Shown piece by piece: positions 16,011 through 27,302 of a DNA stretch of 64,000 nucleotides. Numbering within the stretch: the stretch's first letter is position 1; each line of letters opens with the position of its first letter. The notes beneath the pieces were generated by a model that ran no database searches, was not told the origin of the DNA, and worked only from the letters and a program-made list of their open reading frames with translations. A program made the position numbers and the translations under genes. The stretch is from Aquimonas sp964586455 (GTDB lineage: Bacteria > Pseudomonadota > Gammaproteobacteria > Xanthomonadales > Xanthomonadaceae): positions 62,001 through 126,000 of the forward strand of contig CAZPHV010000003.1 of the NCBI GenBank assembly GCA_964586455.1. Reading direction: 5' to 3'.

Positions 16011-16193
16011 GTCCGCAGCCGGCCGGGCTCCACGCATTTCAAGCCGGGCAACTGCGCGTCGGCACAGGCTTCGACTCGCCAAATCGAATACCGATGGGTT
16101 CAACGCGCGCGCTGCGCGCCACGCCTCGATGCGCGCTCCATCCGCGCATCTGTGCGCAAACTTCCGAACACCGGCGATCGAAGCCAGACGCGC

Positions 16194-16985
16194 TCAGCGA
16201 CCGAGATCGGCTTCCAGCACCGCGGCGAGTCGCGATGCGGCCAGCCGCATCTGCGCCTCGGCAAGCGGGCGGGTGCGTTCAACGTAGCTGCGATCGATGA
16301 AGCGCCTTTCCGGATACAGCTGCGCCGATTCAATCAAGGCGCAGGACTGCTCGGCCCAGCGCGCGGACGAGCCTCGTCCGACCGCGCCGGGCGCCGGCAG
16401 CGGCTCGCGGGTCAGATGCTGCAGCAGAGCCGGCGGATCGAGCTCCAGGGTGTCGATCAACAGGCCATCCCACAGCGCATGCAGGTTCGAGCCCATGCGG
16501 TTGAAGCGGATCTGGGTGTCGTTGCCACCGCGGTCGAAGCCGTAGCCGGCGTGCAGGGGCTGATGCAGATCGCCGACGAAATGGGCGACGAACTTCAGCG
16601 CCTCGATGCGCTGCTGGCGGGGCGTGTTCGGGTTGCGCAACAGGCTGCGCTGGGCGTCCAGCGCGCCGATGATGCAGTTTCCTTCCGGGCAGTCGCGGCG
16701 CGCGCGGTAGCGGCAATCGCCCTGCGGAAAATTGACGAAGTGCCAGCGCCCGGTGTGGCGCCAGCGCTCCTCATTGCGCACCTCGTCGGGCCAGGTCGAG
16801 ACCGCGGCCAACGTGGGCGAGGGTTCGTCGCGCAGCAGGTCTTGAATCGTCGCCCGCGCGCGCGGGCTGAGCTGCTGCTCGGCCATTTCGCCGATTGTGC
16901 GGTGGCCCTTGAAGCTCCATGCCCCCGCGTGGGAGGCCAGGGCAAGCAGCAGCAGGGCGATCGGAAAGCGATAGAGGCGATGCAT
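16194..16985 (-). CDS. S1/P1-type zinc-dependent nuclease, exported
   Basis: 263 residues with a signal peptide ending SHAGA. The mature N-terminal Trp (W23) is itself a zinc ligand in this family, followed by the His of SFKGHRTIG. Further ligands are visible: STWPDEVR, GRWHFVNFP, LKFVAHFVGDLHQPLH and SNLHALWDG. It should cleave single-stranded DNA and RNA, releasing 5'-phosphates, in the periplasm or outside. The open frame runs further upstream, but only the ATG at 16985 gives the correct signal peptide. Confidence 0.9.
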   Translation of the reverse strand: MHRLYRFPIALLLLALASHAGAWSFKGHRTIGEMAEQQLSPRARATIQDLLRDEPSPTLAAVSTWPDEVRNEERWRHTGRWHFVNFPQGDCRYRARRDCPEGNCIIGALDAQRSLLRNPNTPRQQRIEALKFVAHFVGDLHQPLHAGYGFDRGGNDTQIRFNRMGSNLHALWDGLLIDTLELDPPALLQHLTREPLPAPGAVGRGSSARWAEQSCALIESAQLYPERRFIDRSYVERTRPLAEAQMRLAASRLAAVLEADLGR

Positions 16986-17389
16986 GCGGTTTGGCGAGGG
17001 CGTGCGGCGCCCGAGTGTGACAGCCGCGGACCGGCACGACTGCAACAGTCGGTGAACTCGCACCGCGTCGCTCGCTTGTGGAGTTGTAGACACGCCGCTA
17101 CACCTGCAGGGCGAAGGTTTCTTGTCGGCCTAGCGAAGCCTTCGCGCGACGTCCAACACGAGCGCACACGTGTCGGCATCGGCACTCAGGCGGATCGGAG
17201 CCAGCGCTCGCCCCAGTCTCAAACCGGCCACAGCGAATGCTGCGTCCGTTGTTGCCAGGGCGATTTGGTGCCGTGCGGTGACCCGAATCGAAATGTGAGG
17301 GCCTGCGCACTACACTAGAGCGCTTGTCCGGGCTCGCCCCGGCAGATTCCCGCCCCTGGCAACCACGCCCCACTTCGAGGATTCGAACA
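16986..17389. other. Spacer without recognised gene upstream of gap
   Basis: About 400 bases between the divergent nuclease and gap genes. I see no convincing short gene. It presumably holds both promoters; TACACT near 17312 is a possible -10 for gap but I could not find a matching -35 at proper spacing. Confidence 0.5.
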
Positions 17390-18403
17390 ATGACGATCAA
17401 GGTCGCGATCAACGGTTATGGCCGCATCGGCCGCAATGTTATGCGCGCGCTGTACGAGGCCAAGCGCACCAGCGAGATCCAGATCGTCGCGATCAACGAT
17501 CTGGGCGACGCCGAGACCAATGCCCACCTGACCCAGTACGACACTGCCCACGGCCGTTTCCCCGGTGAAGTCTCGGTGGACGGCGGCGACCTGATCGTCA
17601 ATGGCGACCGCATCAAGGTGTTCGCCGAGCGCGACCCGTCCAAGCTGCCCTGGGGCGCGCACGATGTCGACGTGGTGTTCGAGTGCACCGGCCTGTTCAC
17701 CACCAAGGCCAAGGCCAGCGCCCATATCGCCGGCGGCGCCAAGAAGGTGATCATCTCCGCGCCCGGCGGCAGCGATGTCGACGGCACCTTCGTGTTCGGC
17801 GTCAACCACGACCAGCTGAAGGCTTCGCACGAAGTCATCAGCAACGCCAGCTGCACCACCAACTGTCTGGCGCCGCTGGCCAAGGTGCTGCACGACGCGA
17901 TCGGCATCGAGCATGGCCTGATGACCACCATCCACGCCTACACCAACGACCAGGTGCTGACCGACGTTTTCCATTCGGACCTGCGTCGCGCGCGTTCGGC
18001 CACGATGAGCCAGATTCCGACCAAGACCGGTGCCGCCGCTGCAGTCGGCCTGGTGCTGCCGGAGTTGAACGGCAAGCTCGACGGCTTCGCCATGCGCGTG
18101 CCGACCATCAACGTGTCGGTGGTGGATCTGACCTTTGTCGCCAAGCGCGCGACCAGCAAGGACGAGATCGACGGGCTGGTTCGCGCGGCAGCCGAAGGCC
18201 CGCTCAAGGGCATCCTCGGCATCAACACCAAGCCGCTTGTCAGCGTCGACTTCAACCACGATCCGCGCAGCTCGGTCTACGACGCCACCCAGACCCGCGT
18301 CATGCAGGGCACGATGGTCAAGGTGCTGAGCTGGTACGACAACGAGTGGGGCTTCTCGAACCGCATGCTGGACATGGCCGTCGCGTTGATGGCGGCCAAG
18401 TAA
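17390..18403 (+). CDS. gap: Type I glyceraldehyde-3-phosphate dehydrogenase
   Basis: NAD-dependent glycolytic enzyme, 337 residues. The Rossmann motif INGYGRIGRNVMRAL is at the N-terminus, the catalytic Cys155 in SNASCTTNCLAPL, the substrate-phosphate motifs further on (TTIHAYTNDQ), and SWYDNEWGFSNRM at the end. The Asp in VAINDLGD favours NAD over NADP. The frame extends upstream, but the ATG at 17390 begins the conserved TIKVAINGYG. A GC-rich hairpin follows the stop. Confidence 0.96.
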   Translation: MTIKVAINGYGRIGRNVMRALYEAKRTSEIQIVAINDLGDAETNAHLTQYDTAHGRFPGEVSVDGGDLIVNGDRIKVFAERDPSKLPWGAHDVDVVFECTGLFTTKAKASAHIAGGAKKVIISAPGGSDVDGTFVFGVNHDQLKASHEVISNASCTTNCLAPLAKVLHDAIGIEHGLMTTIHAYTNDQVLTDVFHSDLRRARSATMSQIPTKTGAAAAVGLVLPELNGKLDGFAMRVPTINVSVVDLTFVAKRATSKDEIDGLVRAAAEGPLKGILGINTKPLVSVDFNHDPRSSVYDATQTRVMQGTMVKVLSWYDNEWGFSNRMLDMAVALMAAK

Positions 18404-18434
18404 GCACTCGACGGGTGTATCGAAGCGGCACCGT

Positions 18435-18461
18435 GAACGCCCACCCCAGCGGTGGGCGTTC
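18435..18461 (+). terminator. Hairpin after gap
   Basis: GAACGCCCACC (18435-18445) pairs perfectly with GGTGGGCGTTC (18451-18461) over a five-base loop, 31 bases after the gap stop. There is no T run, so it may only pause transcription or protect the 3' end. Confidence 0.6.
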
Positions 18462-18587
18462 GCGCATGTGCCGATCGGTTGCACGAGCGGTGCGCGGAAA
18501 TCGCCCCGTGGACTCGGCCTTTGTCGGTAGCGTATTTCCACGATGAAAGCTGACTGCCCCTCAATCGGGGAGCTGCAGGCTGCCGCG

Positions 18588-18675
18588 GCCCTCGCGCCTT
18601 GCGCTCGTGCGTTCATCGGCGCGCGGACCGGTGGTCCGCAAGCGCGCCTCTTCACTCCCAAATCCCGAATCCCGG
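18588..18675. repeat. 88-bp dispersed repeat, copy A
   Basis: Runs from GGCCCTCGCGCCTTGCGCTC through GTTCATCGGCGCGCGGACC and the palindrome GCGGACCGGTGGTCCGC to CAAATCCCGAATCCCGG. It is nearly identical (about five differences by eye) to an inverted copy at 33944-34033. It ends in the GAATCCC heptamer and lies directly upstream of the hydrolase start. Confidence 0.85.
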
Positions 18676-18685
18676 CTCTCAAAGC

Positions 18686-20212
18686 ATGAAGAAGATCCTG
18701 ATCGTCGCCATCGGCGTGTTGATGCTGCTCGTGATCGGCTTGGAGCCCGTGCTGCGTAGCTTCCGCTACGACATCGAAACCGCGAGGCTGGAAGCTGCAC
18801 CCGAGGCCGGCCGCTTTACTCGAAGCGTCAGCTGCTGGTTCAGCGATGGCTGGTTCGAGCGCAGCGAGTGCGCGTGGATGTATCCCAGCAAGCAGGCCGA
18901 AGCGCTGACCGCGCTGCCGGTGGTGATCCTGCGCCGCGGCCTGTTCACGCGTTCCAAGACGGCGACGGTCTATCTCAGCGGCGGCCCGGGCGGGTCCAGC
19001 TATCTGTATGAAGAAGCCATGCCCTGGTGGCGCGACTGGATGCAGCAGCGCATGGGGCTCGATCACGACCTGGTGCTCTACGATCAGCGCGGCACCGGCT
19101 ATGCCGCGCCGCGGTTGGAGTGCCCCGAGTTCGACACGCGTTCGCGCGAGCTCATCGTCGAAGGCGCTTCGATCGATACTTGGTGGGCGCATGCCCAGCC
19201 CCTGCTCGAAGCCTGCGCGGCCGCTGTGCCAGTGAACGAGCGCCGTGAGGGCCTGTACTCGACCGCCACTGCCGCCCAGGACCTGCGCGAACTGGTGCGC
19301 GCGCTGCGCGACGAGTTCGGCTATCGCGAGGTGCATGTCTACGGCGTGTCCTATGGCAGTCGTCTGGCCCAAGTCGCGCTGGCTGAGCCGCTGGAAGGCG
19401 TGGGTCGGGTGGTGCTGGACGGCTTCTATCCGGCCGGAATCGAGCTGCTGGGCCGCTTTCCCGACGACTACAGCGCGGTGCTGAATGCCGCGCAGGCGCA
19501 CTGCCATGATCAAGGCGAGTGTCGAGGCGCGAGCTTGCGCGCCCTGTTGTCGCAGGCCCTGCAGCGTCTCAGCATCGCCCCGGTGGATCTGGCCCTGCCA
19601 GCCTTCGAAGACGCAGCGGCTGAAGTCGTCGCCCTGCCGAAGCAGCTGCGCCTGACGCCCGAAAACCTGTTCGCCTTGGTCGAAGCACAGCTCACCTTCG
19701 GTTTATCCGTCGTCGAGCTGCACGCGCTGCTGCAGCAGGCCGCTCGCGGCGACTACGACGAGCGTTGGGGCGAACTGGCCGCGGACTGGGTCTACACCCT
19801 GGACGACCCCGAGTTCAGCACGCTGGCGATGATGCTCATCGAATGCCGCGACAACCCGCCGCTCCGTCGCGAGACGGTGGCCGCCGCGGTCGAGGCCCAC
19901 CCGGATTGGGCGGCCCTGCTGCACACGCCTGAGATCGCCTTTGAACAGTGCGGACGCCTGGGCGTGCGCCCGCAGCCGCTGCGGCCCAGCGTGATCCGCC
20001 AGCCCACCCTGCTGCTGGCCGCCGCCTTCGATCCGCGCACACCCACCGCACCGGCACTCGAGCAGGCGCAAGGCTTCACCCAGCTGCAGACCCTGGTGCT
20101 GCCGCGCAGCGGCCACAGCATGACTGACCTGGACGACTGCGCTGCGACTGCAGCGGGAGCGTTTCTCAATACGGGGGCGGCGGCACCGGAGCGGTGTGCG
20201 ATCGTGCCCTGA
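18686..20212 (+). CDS. Alpha/beta hydrolase (proline iminopeptidase-like), membrane-anchored
   Basis: 508 residues. An N-terminal hydrophobic segment (about residues 4-24) makes it exported or inner-membrane anchored. The hydrolase fold shows the oxyanion motif LSGGPGGSSYL, DQRGTGYA, the nucleophile elbow YGVSYGSRLA, the acid in FDPRTPTAPA and the base in RSGHSMTD. The insertion between the elbow and the acid is the helical cap typical of peptidase family S33 (tripeptidyl or prolyl aminopeptidase-like). The ATG at 18686 directly follows the dispersed repeat. Substrate not determinable. Confidence 0.82.
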   Translation: MKKILIVAIGVLMLLVIGLEPVLRSFRYDIETARLEAAPEAGRFTRSVSCWFSDGWFERSECAWMYPSKQAEALTALPVVILRRGLFTRSKTATVYLSGGPGGSSYLYEEAMPWWRDWMQQRMGLDHDLVLYDQRGTGYAAPRLECPEFDTRSRELIVEGASIDTWWAHAQPLLEACAAAVPVNERREGLYSTATAAQDLRELVRALRDEFGYREVHVYGVSYGSRLAQVALAEPLEGVGRVVLDGFYPAGIELLGRFPDDYSAVLNAAQAHCHDQGECRGASLRALLSQALQRLSIAPVDLALPAFEDAAAEVVALPKQLRLTPENLFALVEAQLTFGLSVVELHALLQQAARGDYDERWGELAADWVYTLDDPEFSTLAMMLIECRDNPPLRRETVAAAVEAHPDWAALLHTPEIAFEQCGRLGVRPQPLRPSVIRQPTLLLAAAFDPRTPTAPALEQAQGFTQLQTLVLPRSGHSMTDLDDCAATAAGAFLNTGAAAPERCAIVP

Positions 20213-20310
20213 CTGACGTCGACGCCGGGCAGCGGACGCGCGCTGCCCCAGTCCAAGGCCGGGTCCATCACTCATCTCGTTGGTGGGTTGAGTCGTGTGA
20301 CGGCTTCTCC

Positions 20311-20457
20311 GTAGGTTGGTGCCGAGCGCAGCGAGGCCCAACGTCGTGCATCAAAAAGTTCCATCCGAGAATGAGCTTGCCCTGCTGAGAGTGGGCGACG
20401 CCTCCACAAGGGGTTCAGCACGCGACGTTGGGCCGCGCTGCGCTTGGCCCAACCTAC
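20311..20457. repeat. Inverted pair of GTAG-headed palindromes (REPIN-like)
   Basis: GTAGGTTGGTGCCGAGCGCA begins one palindrome (20311-20343). Its inverted partner ends CTTGGCCCAACCTAC at 20457. Each can fold on its own and the two together form a long hairpin around about 80 bases. It fits the known design of REP sequences with a 5' GTAG, mobilised by RAYT transposases; no RAYT gene lies in the window. Confidence 0.75.
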
Positions 20458-20512
20458 AGAGCTGAGAGGTGCCCGTCAGCGCCCTGAGTTGCCGCAGGCG
20501 GTTGCCGCTGCA

Positions 20513-21340
20513 TCAGTACGGAGCAGCGATGGCTTCGAAGCGCATGGCGCTGAAGTCCTGCAGTTCGGTTTCGTCGAACAGGCCGCTCTTGCCAAGGCGA
20601 GCGGCAAACAGCTTGCCGCTGCTCGCCCAGACCAGACGGCGGCGATCCAGCTCCGCCCACTCCCAGCGTGGGCAGGCGATCGACTGTCCCGTCTCCGAGT
20701 GGGCCAGCTCATGTTCGTCCCAGTAGCAGCCCTTGCCGACCGGGGCACCGCTCTGCGAATGCGCCAGCTTGCGCAAGGTCCAGCCCTTGCCCAGCGGCTT
20801 GTCGAAAACCTGGATGTCGTGGTGCCGGCTCAGCACGCGCCGTTCGCCCCGCGTCCAGCCATCGCGCATCAACCGATGGAAGTAGACATGGAGGCATTCA
20901 CCTCCGAAGTACTCGGTGGGTTCAGCGCCTAGATCGCGCGTCAGGTGGGAATCGTTGTCGAGCAGCGTGTGGCCGTAGCCGTCGTTCAACCAGTAGCGGG
21001 TGTTGCCAGTCCAAAGCCCACCACCATTCCAGCAATCCGACTTGAGCAGAAACACTTTGGCCTTCAGCCACGGTGCTTTTGAGATGGCCGTCCAGGATCC
21101 GCCGCGCGCGGTGTTCCATCGCCCGTTCATGGCGAAGTAGATGAAGTGCTTGCCGTCGGGAGACAGATCGCTGCGGCGCTCGTAGATCCGGCCATTGAGC
21201 CACTGACCACGCTGGAAGGTGTCCTTGCGTCGATCCCAGAGCAGGGTGGCGACGTGCTTGGACGGGCCGCGGCGGATCACCAGCCCGAGTGGGGCGTCTC
21301 GCGCTAACAGTACGTGCAGTCGGGGTGCGAACGTGGGCAT
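20513..21340 (-). CDS. Uncharacterised protein, Trp-rich, lower GC than neighbours
   Basis: 275 residues, no signal peptide or membrane helix. I do not recognise the family. RRSDLSPDGKHFIYFAMNG resembles a PD40/WD40-type beta-propeller blade, and repeated short motifs (LAHSQSG and LAHSETG; GCYWDEHE; CPRWEWAELD) hint at more blades. GC is in the mid to high 50s % in several lines I counted, against mid-60s around it, and REP pairs flank it on both sides, so it may be an acquired islet gene. Confidence 0.6.
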   Translation of the reverse strand: MPTFAPRLHVLLARDAPLGLVIRRGPSKHVATLLWDRRKDTFQRGQWLNGRIYERRSDLSPDGKHFIYFAMNGRWNTARGGSWTAISKAPWLKAKVFLLKSDCWNGGGLWTGNTRYWLNDGYGHTLLDNDSHLTRDLGAEPTEYFGGECLHVYFHRLMRDGWTRGERRVLSRHHDIQVFDKPLGKGWTLRKLAHSQSGAPVGKGCYWDEHELAHSETGQSIACPRWEWAELDRRRLVWASSGKLFAARLGKSGLFDETELQDFSAMRFEAIAAPY

Positions 21341-21488
21341 GGGGGCGACCTATCGCGCCGGGATGAGAGAAGCGGCTCAGGATGGCAACTTAACGATTGT
21401 GTTGCAGACGCCTCAACCAATCCTCAGCAAAGCGGACGCTGGGTCGGGTTGCGGGTTGCGGGTTGCGCGTGCGGTCGCTTCGGCTTCG

Positions 21489-21520
21489 GTAGGTTGGCGG
21501 CAAGCGCAGCGCGCTCCAAC
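21489..21520 (+). repeat. Solo GTAG-headed REP palindrome
   Basis: GTAGGTTGGCGGCAAGCGCA followed by GCGCGCTCCAAC forms an imperfect palindrome similar to the paired elements at 20311-20457. It lies in the gene-free stretch 21341-22000. Confidence 0.65.
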
Positions 21521-21749
21521 AAGGTGCGCTCAAAGGATTCAGCAGAGATCGGGCTTGCAGGCGTCAGACTTCAGCGCGCTGATCGGCGCATAATCTTCGC
21601 GGCCACCACGGATCAAACCCCTCGCCCGATGCGCTTGAGCGAAGCGAAGGCAGAGGTTGGGGAGCGGGGGCGACGCTTGCCGCAAGCGTTCTGGAATGCC
21701 TCAGCGCAGATGATTGTGATTCGGAACGATCGGATCGAGCGAGGCGCCA

Positions 21750-21892
21750 TGGGGTGGGTCTTGACCCACCGCGACGCGGCTCTCGCTCCGTCGTGTGCTT
21801 TCGAGCCAGAAGTTCGTCTCGATGGGGTCATTCAAAGTGCGTGAGGTGTCAGAGGCCCAGGCTGCGTTGCGGTGGGTCAAGACCCACCCTAC
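21750..21892. repeat. Second inverted pair of REP palindromes
   Basis: GGTGGGTCTTGACCCACC (21753-21770) and GGTGGGTCAAGACCCACC (21871-21888, followed by CTAC, the complement of GTAG) lie inverted about 100 bases apart. The left copy has lost the GTAG head. REPIN-like arrangement, different palindrome sequence from the pair at 20.3 kb. Confidence 0.7.
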
Positions 21893-21928
21893 GCCGAGCG
21901 GTGAGGGTCGGGTGGTGCGAGCTTGGAA

Positions 21929-21994
<66 letters not shown>

Positions 21995-22000
21995 CGGCCC

Positions 22001-24955
<2,955 letters not shown>

Positions 24956-25196
24956 GGGCTCGGGGGCAGGCGAAGGGGCGGGCGCAGGGCCGGGAATCAT
25001 GCCGCATGCTGCGCCGCAGTGCCACGCGTGCGGCGGTTGGAAAGGCTTGTTTGGCGCGGCTTCTGGAAGCGGAGTTCGGCCGCGCCTGATCTGATCATGC
25101 CGACAGCTTTCGCTGAGCTGCGCCCCTAAGGCGGCTCCATTCTGGAAAGCCGCGTCTGCCTTTCATGCTCACCAGAACCGCACGCCCATCAAAACA

Positions 25197-25222
25197 AAAG
25201 GCCGGGCAGGGCCCGGCCTTTC
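25197..25222 (-). terminator. Rho-independent terminator of the small secreted-protein gene
   Basis: AAAGGCCGGGC and GCCCGGCCTTT pair around AGG-type loop bases. On the minus strand the stem is followed by TTTTGTTTT, a good T tract, about 20 bases past the end of the gene at 25243. Confidence 0.85.
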
Positions 25223-25242
25223 GATGCAGCAGTCGGCGCGAA

Positions 25243-25557
25243 TCAGAAGCCGCGGCCGATGGACGGGTCCAGCTTGCTGAGGGCTTCGCCGGCAGAGGTC
25301 GCGCCGGTGCTGTCGAGGTCGTCGCGGGTGTAAACGCGGCCGGGCGAGCTGCAGGTGCCGCGCGTGCGCTTGATGCGGCTGGCAGTGGCGTCAGGACAGA
25401 AGCGGTTGAGGCGCGCGCTGCGGATATCGGCTTCGGATTCAGCGATTTCGCTGCTGGGGTCTTCGCTCGGCTTGCCTTGGGCATCGGCTTCGGCCAGCGC
25501 GGGTGTGGCGATGAGCAAGAGTGAAAGGCTGAGGCTGGCGATCAGGAAACGGGTCAT
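25243..25557 (-). CDS. Small secreted protein of unknown function
   Basis: 104 residues with a clear signal peptide (MTRFLIASLSLSLLL to PALAEA). The mature part is charged, with two cysteines (RFCPDATASRIKRTRGTCSS) that could form a disulfide, and a C-terminal VYTRDDLDSTGATSAGEAL. I do not recognise the family. The start at 25557 has AAGGAG upstream, and a strong terminator follows, so it is probably a real monocistronic gene. Confidence 0.72.
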   Translation of the reverse strand: MTRFLIASLSLSLLLIATPALAEADAQGKPSEDPSSEIAESEADIRSARLNRFCPDATASRIKRTRGTCSSPGRVYTRDDLDSTGATSAGEALSKLDPSIGRGF

Positions 25558-25714
25558 GTGAGGCTCCTTGCAGGGCTGCGGGCGTACGCGATGCAAGCTG
25601 CGCCCGTCCGCGAGCGAGGTCAAGCGCAGTCAGCGGCTGAACGGTCGATTCGCCGGTTGGCGTTCGTCTCGCGCTCAGCTAGATGAACAGGCCGTGCCCT
25701 CGCCGCAGGCCGGT

Positions 25715-26593
25715 TCAATGCGAGCGCTGCAGGGTCATGTCCGCCAGCGCCTGCAGTTCGGGCGCTGCCGTGCCCAGTCGTGCAAGTGCAGTCCGCATGG
25801 TTTCGCCCTGTAGGAGCAGGGCGGCGCGCGCACCGCCCAGGCCCAGCAGGGCGGGGTAGGTCGGCTTGCCCTGTTCGGCATCCTTGCCGGGGGTCTTGCC
25901 GATCTGCTCGGCGCTGCCTTCGACATCCAGCAGGTCGTCGCGAATCTGGAAGGCGAGGCCCAGCGCGCTGGCGAATGCATCCAGCGTGGCCAGCGTGTCT
26001 GCATCCGCGCTGGCACACAGGGCGCCCATGCGCACGGCCGCGCGAATCAGCGCGCCCGTCTTCAGCGCATGCATTCGCCTGAGCTCGTCCAGACTTTGCT
26101 CGCCGCCGGTGACGGCGAGATCCAGCGCCTGCCCACCGCACATGCCAGCGGCGCCACTGGCGCGCGCCAGCGTGGTCAGCAGTTCGACGCGGATCGATGC
26201 GTCCAGCGGCGACTGCGCGAGCTGCTCGAACGCAAGCGCCTGCAGCGCATCACCCGCGAGGATGGCGGTGGCCTCGTCGAAAGCGATATGCACGGTGGGC
26301 CGGCCGCGGCGCAGGCTGTCGTCGTCCATCGCCGGCAGGTCGTCGTGCACCAGAGAGTAGGCGTGGATGAGTTCGACCGCGGCAGCGGCGTGGTCCAGCG
26401 CGTCTTCAGCAGCTCCGCAGGCATGCCCGCTGGCATACACCAGAAGCGGTCGCATACGCTTGCCGCCGCCGAGGCTGGCATAGCGCATGGCGGCATGCAG
26501 GCGACCGGGTTCCTGCGCGGGGTCGGGCAGCAGTCGCGAGAGAACGGTTTCGCTGCGCTGGCCCCAGGCGCGCAGCCGCGCCTCAGGAGGCAT
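25715..26593 (-). CDS. ispA: Farnesyl diphosphate synthase
   Basis: Trans-prenyltransferase making farnesyl diphosphate from isopentenyl and dimethylallyl diphosphates. The 292-residue length fits. The first aspartate-rich motif is LVHDDLPAMDDDSLRRG, the second IRDDLLDVEG, with GGKRMRPLLVY near the N-terminus and KTGALIRAAV in between. Its ATG lies inside the end of xseB (11-base overlap), the standard xseB-ispA pair. dxs, often next, is not here. Confidence 0.93.
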   Translation of the reverse strand: MPPEARLRAWGQRSETVLSRLLPDPAQEPGRLHAAMRYASLGGGKRMRPLLVYASGHACGAAEDALDHAAAAVELIHAYSLVHDDLPAMDDDSLRRGRPTVHIAFDEATAILAGDALQALAFEQLAQSPLDASIRVELLTTLARASGAAGMCGGQALDLAVTGGEQSLDELRRMHALKTGALIRAAVRMGALCASADADTLATLDAFASALGLAFQIRDDLLDVEGSAEQIGKTPGKDAEQGKPTYPALLGLGGARAALLLQGETMRTALARLGTAAPELQALADMTLQRSH

Positions 26594-26861
26594 CGGGGGT
26601 GAAGGGCTGGCCGCTGTCCGGATCTTCGGGGTCGCTGAGCAGGCGTACCCGCAGCTCGGCCTGATCCAGGGCGGTCTGGCAGTTGCGGAACAGGGCGATG
26701 CCGCGCTCGTAGGCCTTCAGCGATTCGTCAAGGCTCAAATCCCCTTTCTCCAGCCGCTGCACCAGCCCCTCGAGCTCGTCGAGCGAGCGCTCGAAACCGG
26801 CGACGGCGCTGCTGTCGGCCGAGGTGTCGGAGGGTGAAATGGCGGCTTCGGACTTGGGCAT
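26583..26861 (-). CDS. xseB: Exodeoxyribonuclease VII small subunit
   Basis: 92 residues with the XseB helical hairpin FERSLDELEGLVQRLEKGDL, SLDESLKAYERGIALFRNCQ and LDQAELRV. It forms the multi-copy helical stalk of ExoVII with XseA. The acidic tail is variable. Overlaps ispA by 11 bases, suggesting coupled translation. Confidence 0.93.
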   Translation of the reverse strand: MPKSEAAISPSDTSADSSAVAGFERSLDELEGLVQRLEKGDLSLDESLKAYERGIALFRNCQTALDQAELRVRLLSDPEDPDSGQPFTPDAS

Positions 26862-27134
26862 GCGCGGCAGTGTGCCGAAGCGCTGCGAGCGCGGTCAATG
26901 CGGGGGCAGTGAAGAGGACATCTTCCCGGACCCCGCTGGCGGGCATAGCGCGGATCGCCGGTCTGCTGCGGTCACGGGTTTGGCCGATGGGGTATGAGGT
27001 CTGGCCGCTCTGGTCGGTTTGATTTTGCGGCGTCGACTCGATCCGATGCAGGGGTTGATGTCGCGCCTCTCGGGTGAAGGGTCGGTGGCCATACGCGATC
27101 GGGCTTCGCTTGGTGTTCGGCTTCCACGTGACGT

Positions 27135-27182
27135 GCTGGTAGATGCGCTGCGCTTATCTACCCTACAACCGAGAGTGACGCC
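27135..27182 (-). repeat. GTAG-type palindrome, second copy of the 10.3-kb element
   Basis: On the minus strand it reads GGCGTCACTC, then GTTGTAGGGTAGATAAGCGC and AGCGCATCTACCAGCA, matching 10269-10317 apart from a few bases. It lies in the gene-free spacer 26862-27302, where I see no other supported feature. Confidence 0.8.
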
Positions 27183-27302
27183 TTGCATCGAAAGAAGCCG
27201 ACCACGCTCATCGGCTTCGCTCCGATCAAACCCTCCTTCGTGATCGCAGAGGAGACAGGCGCAGCGCCACAGCGTCGGCTCTGCTTGTCTGAGCAAGCCC
27301 GC

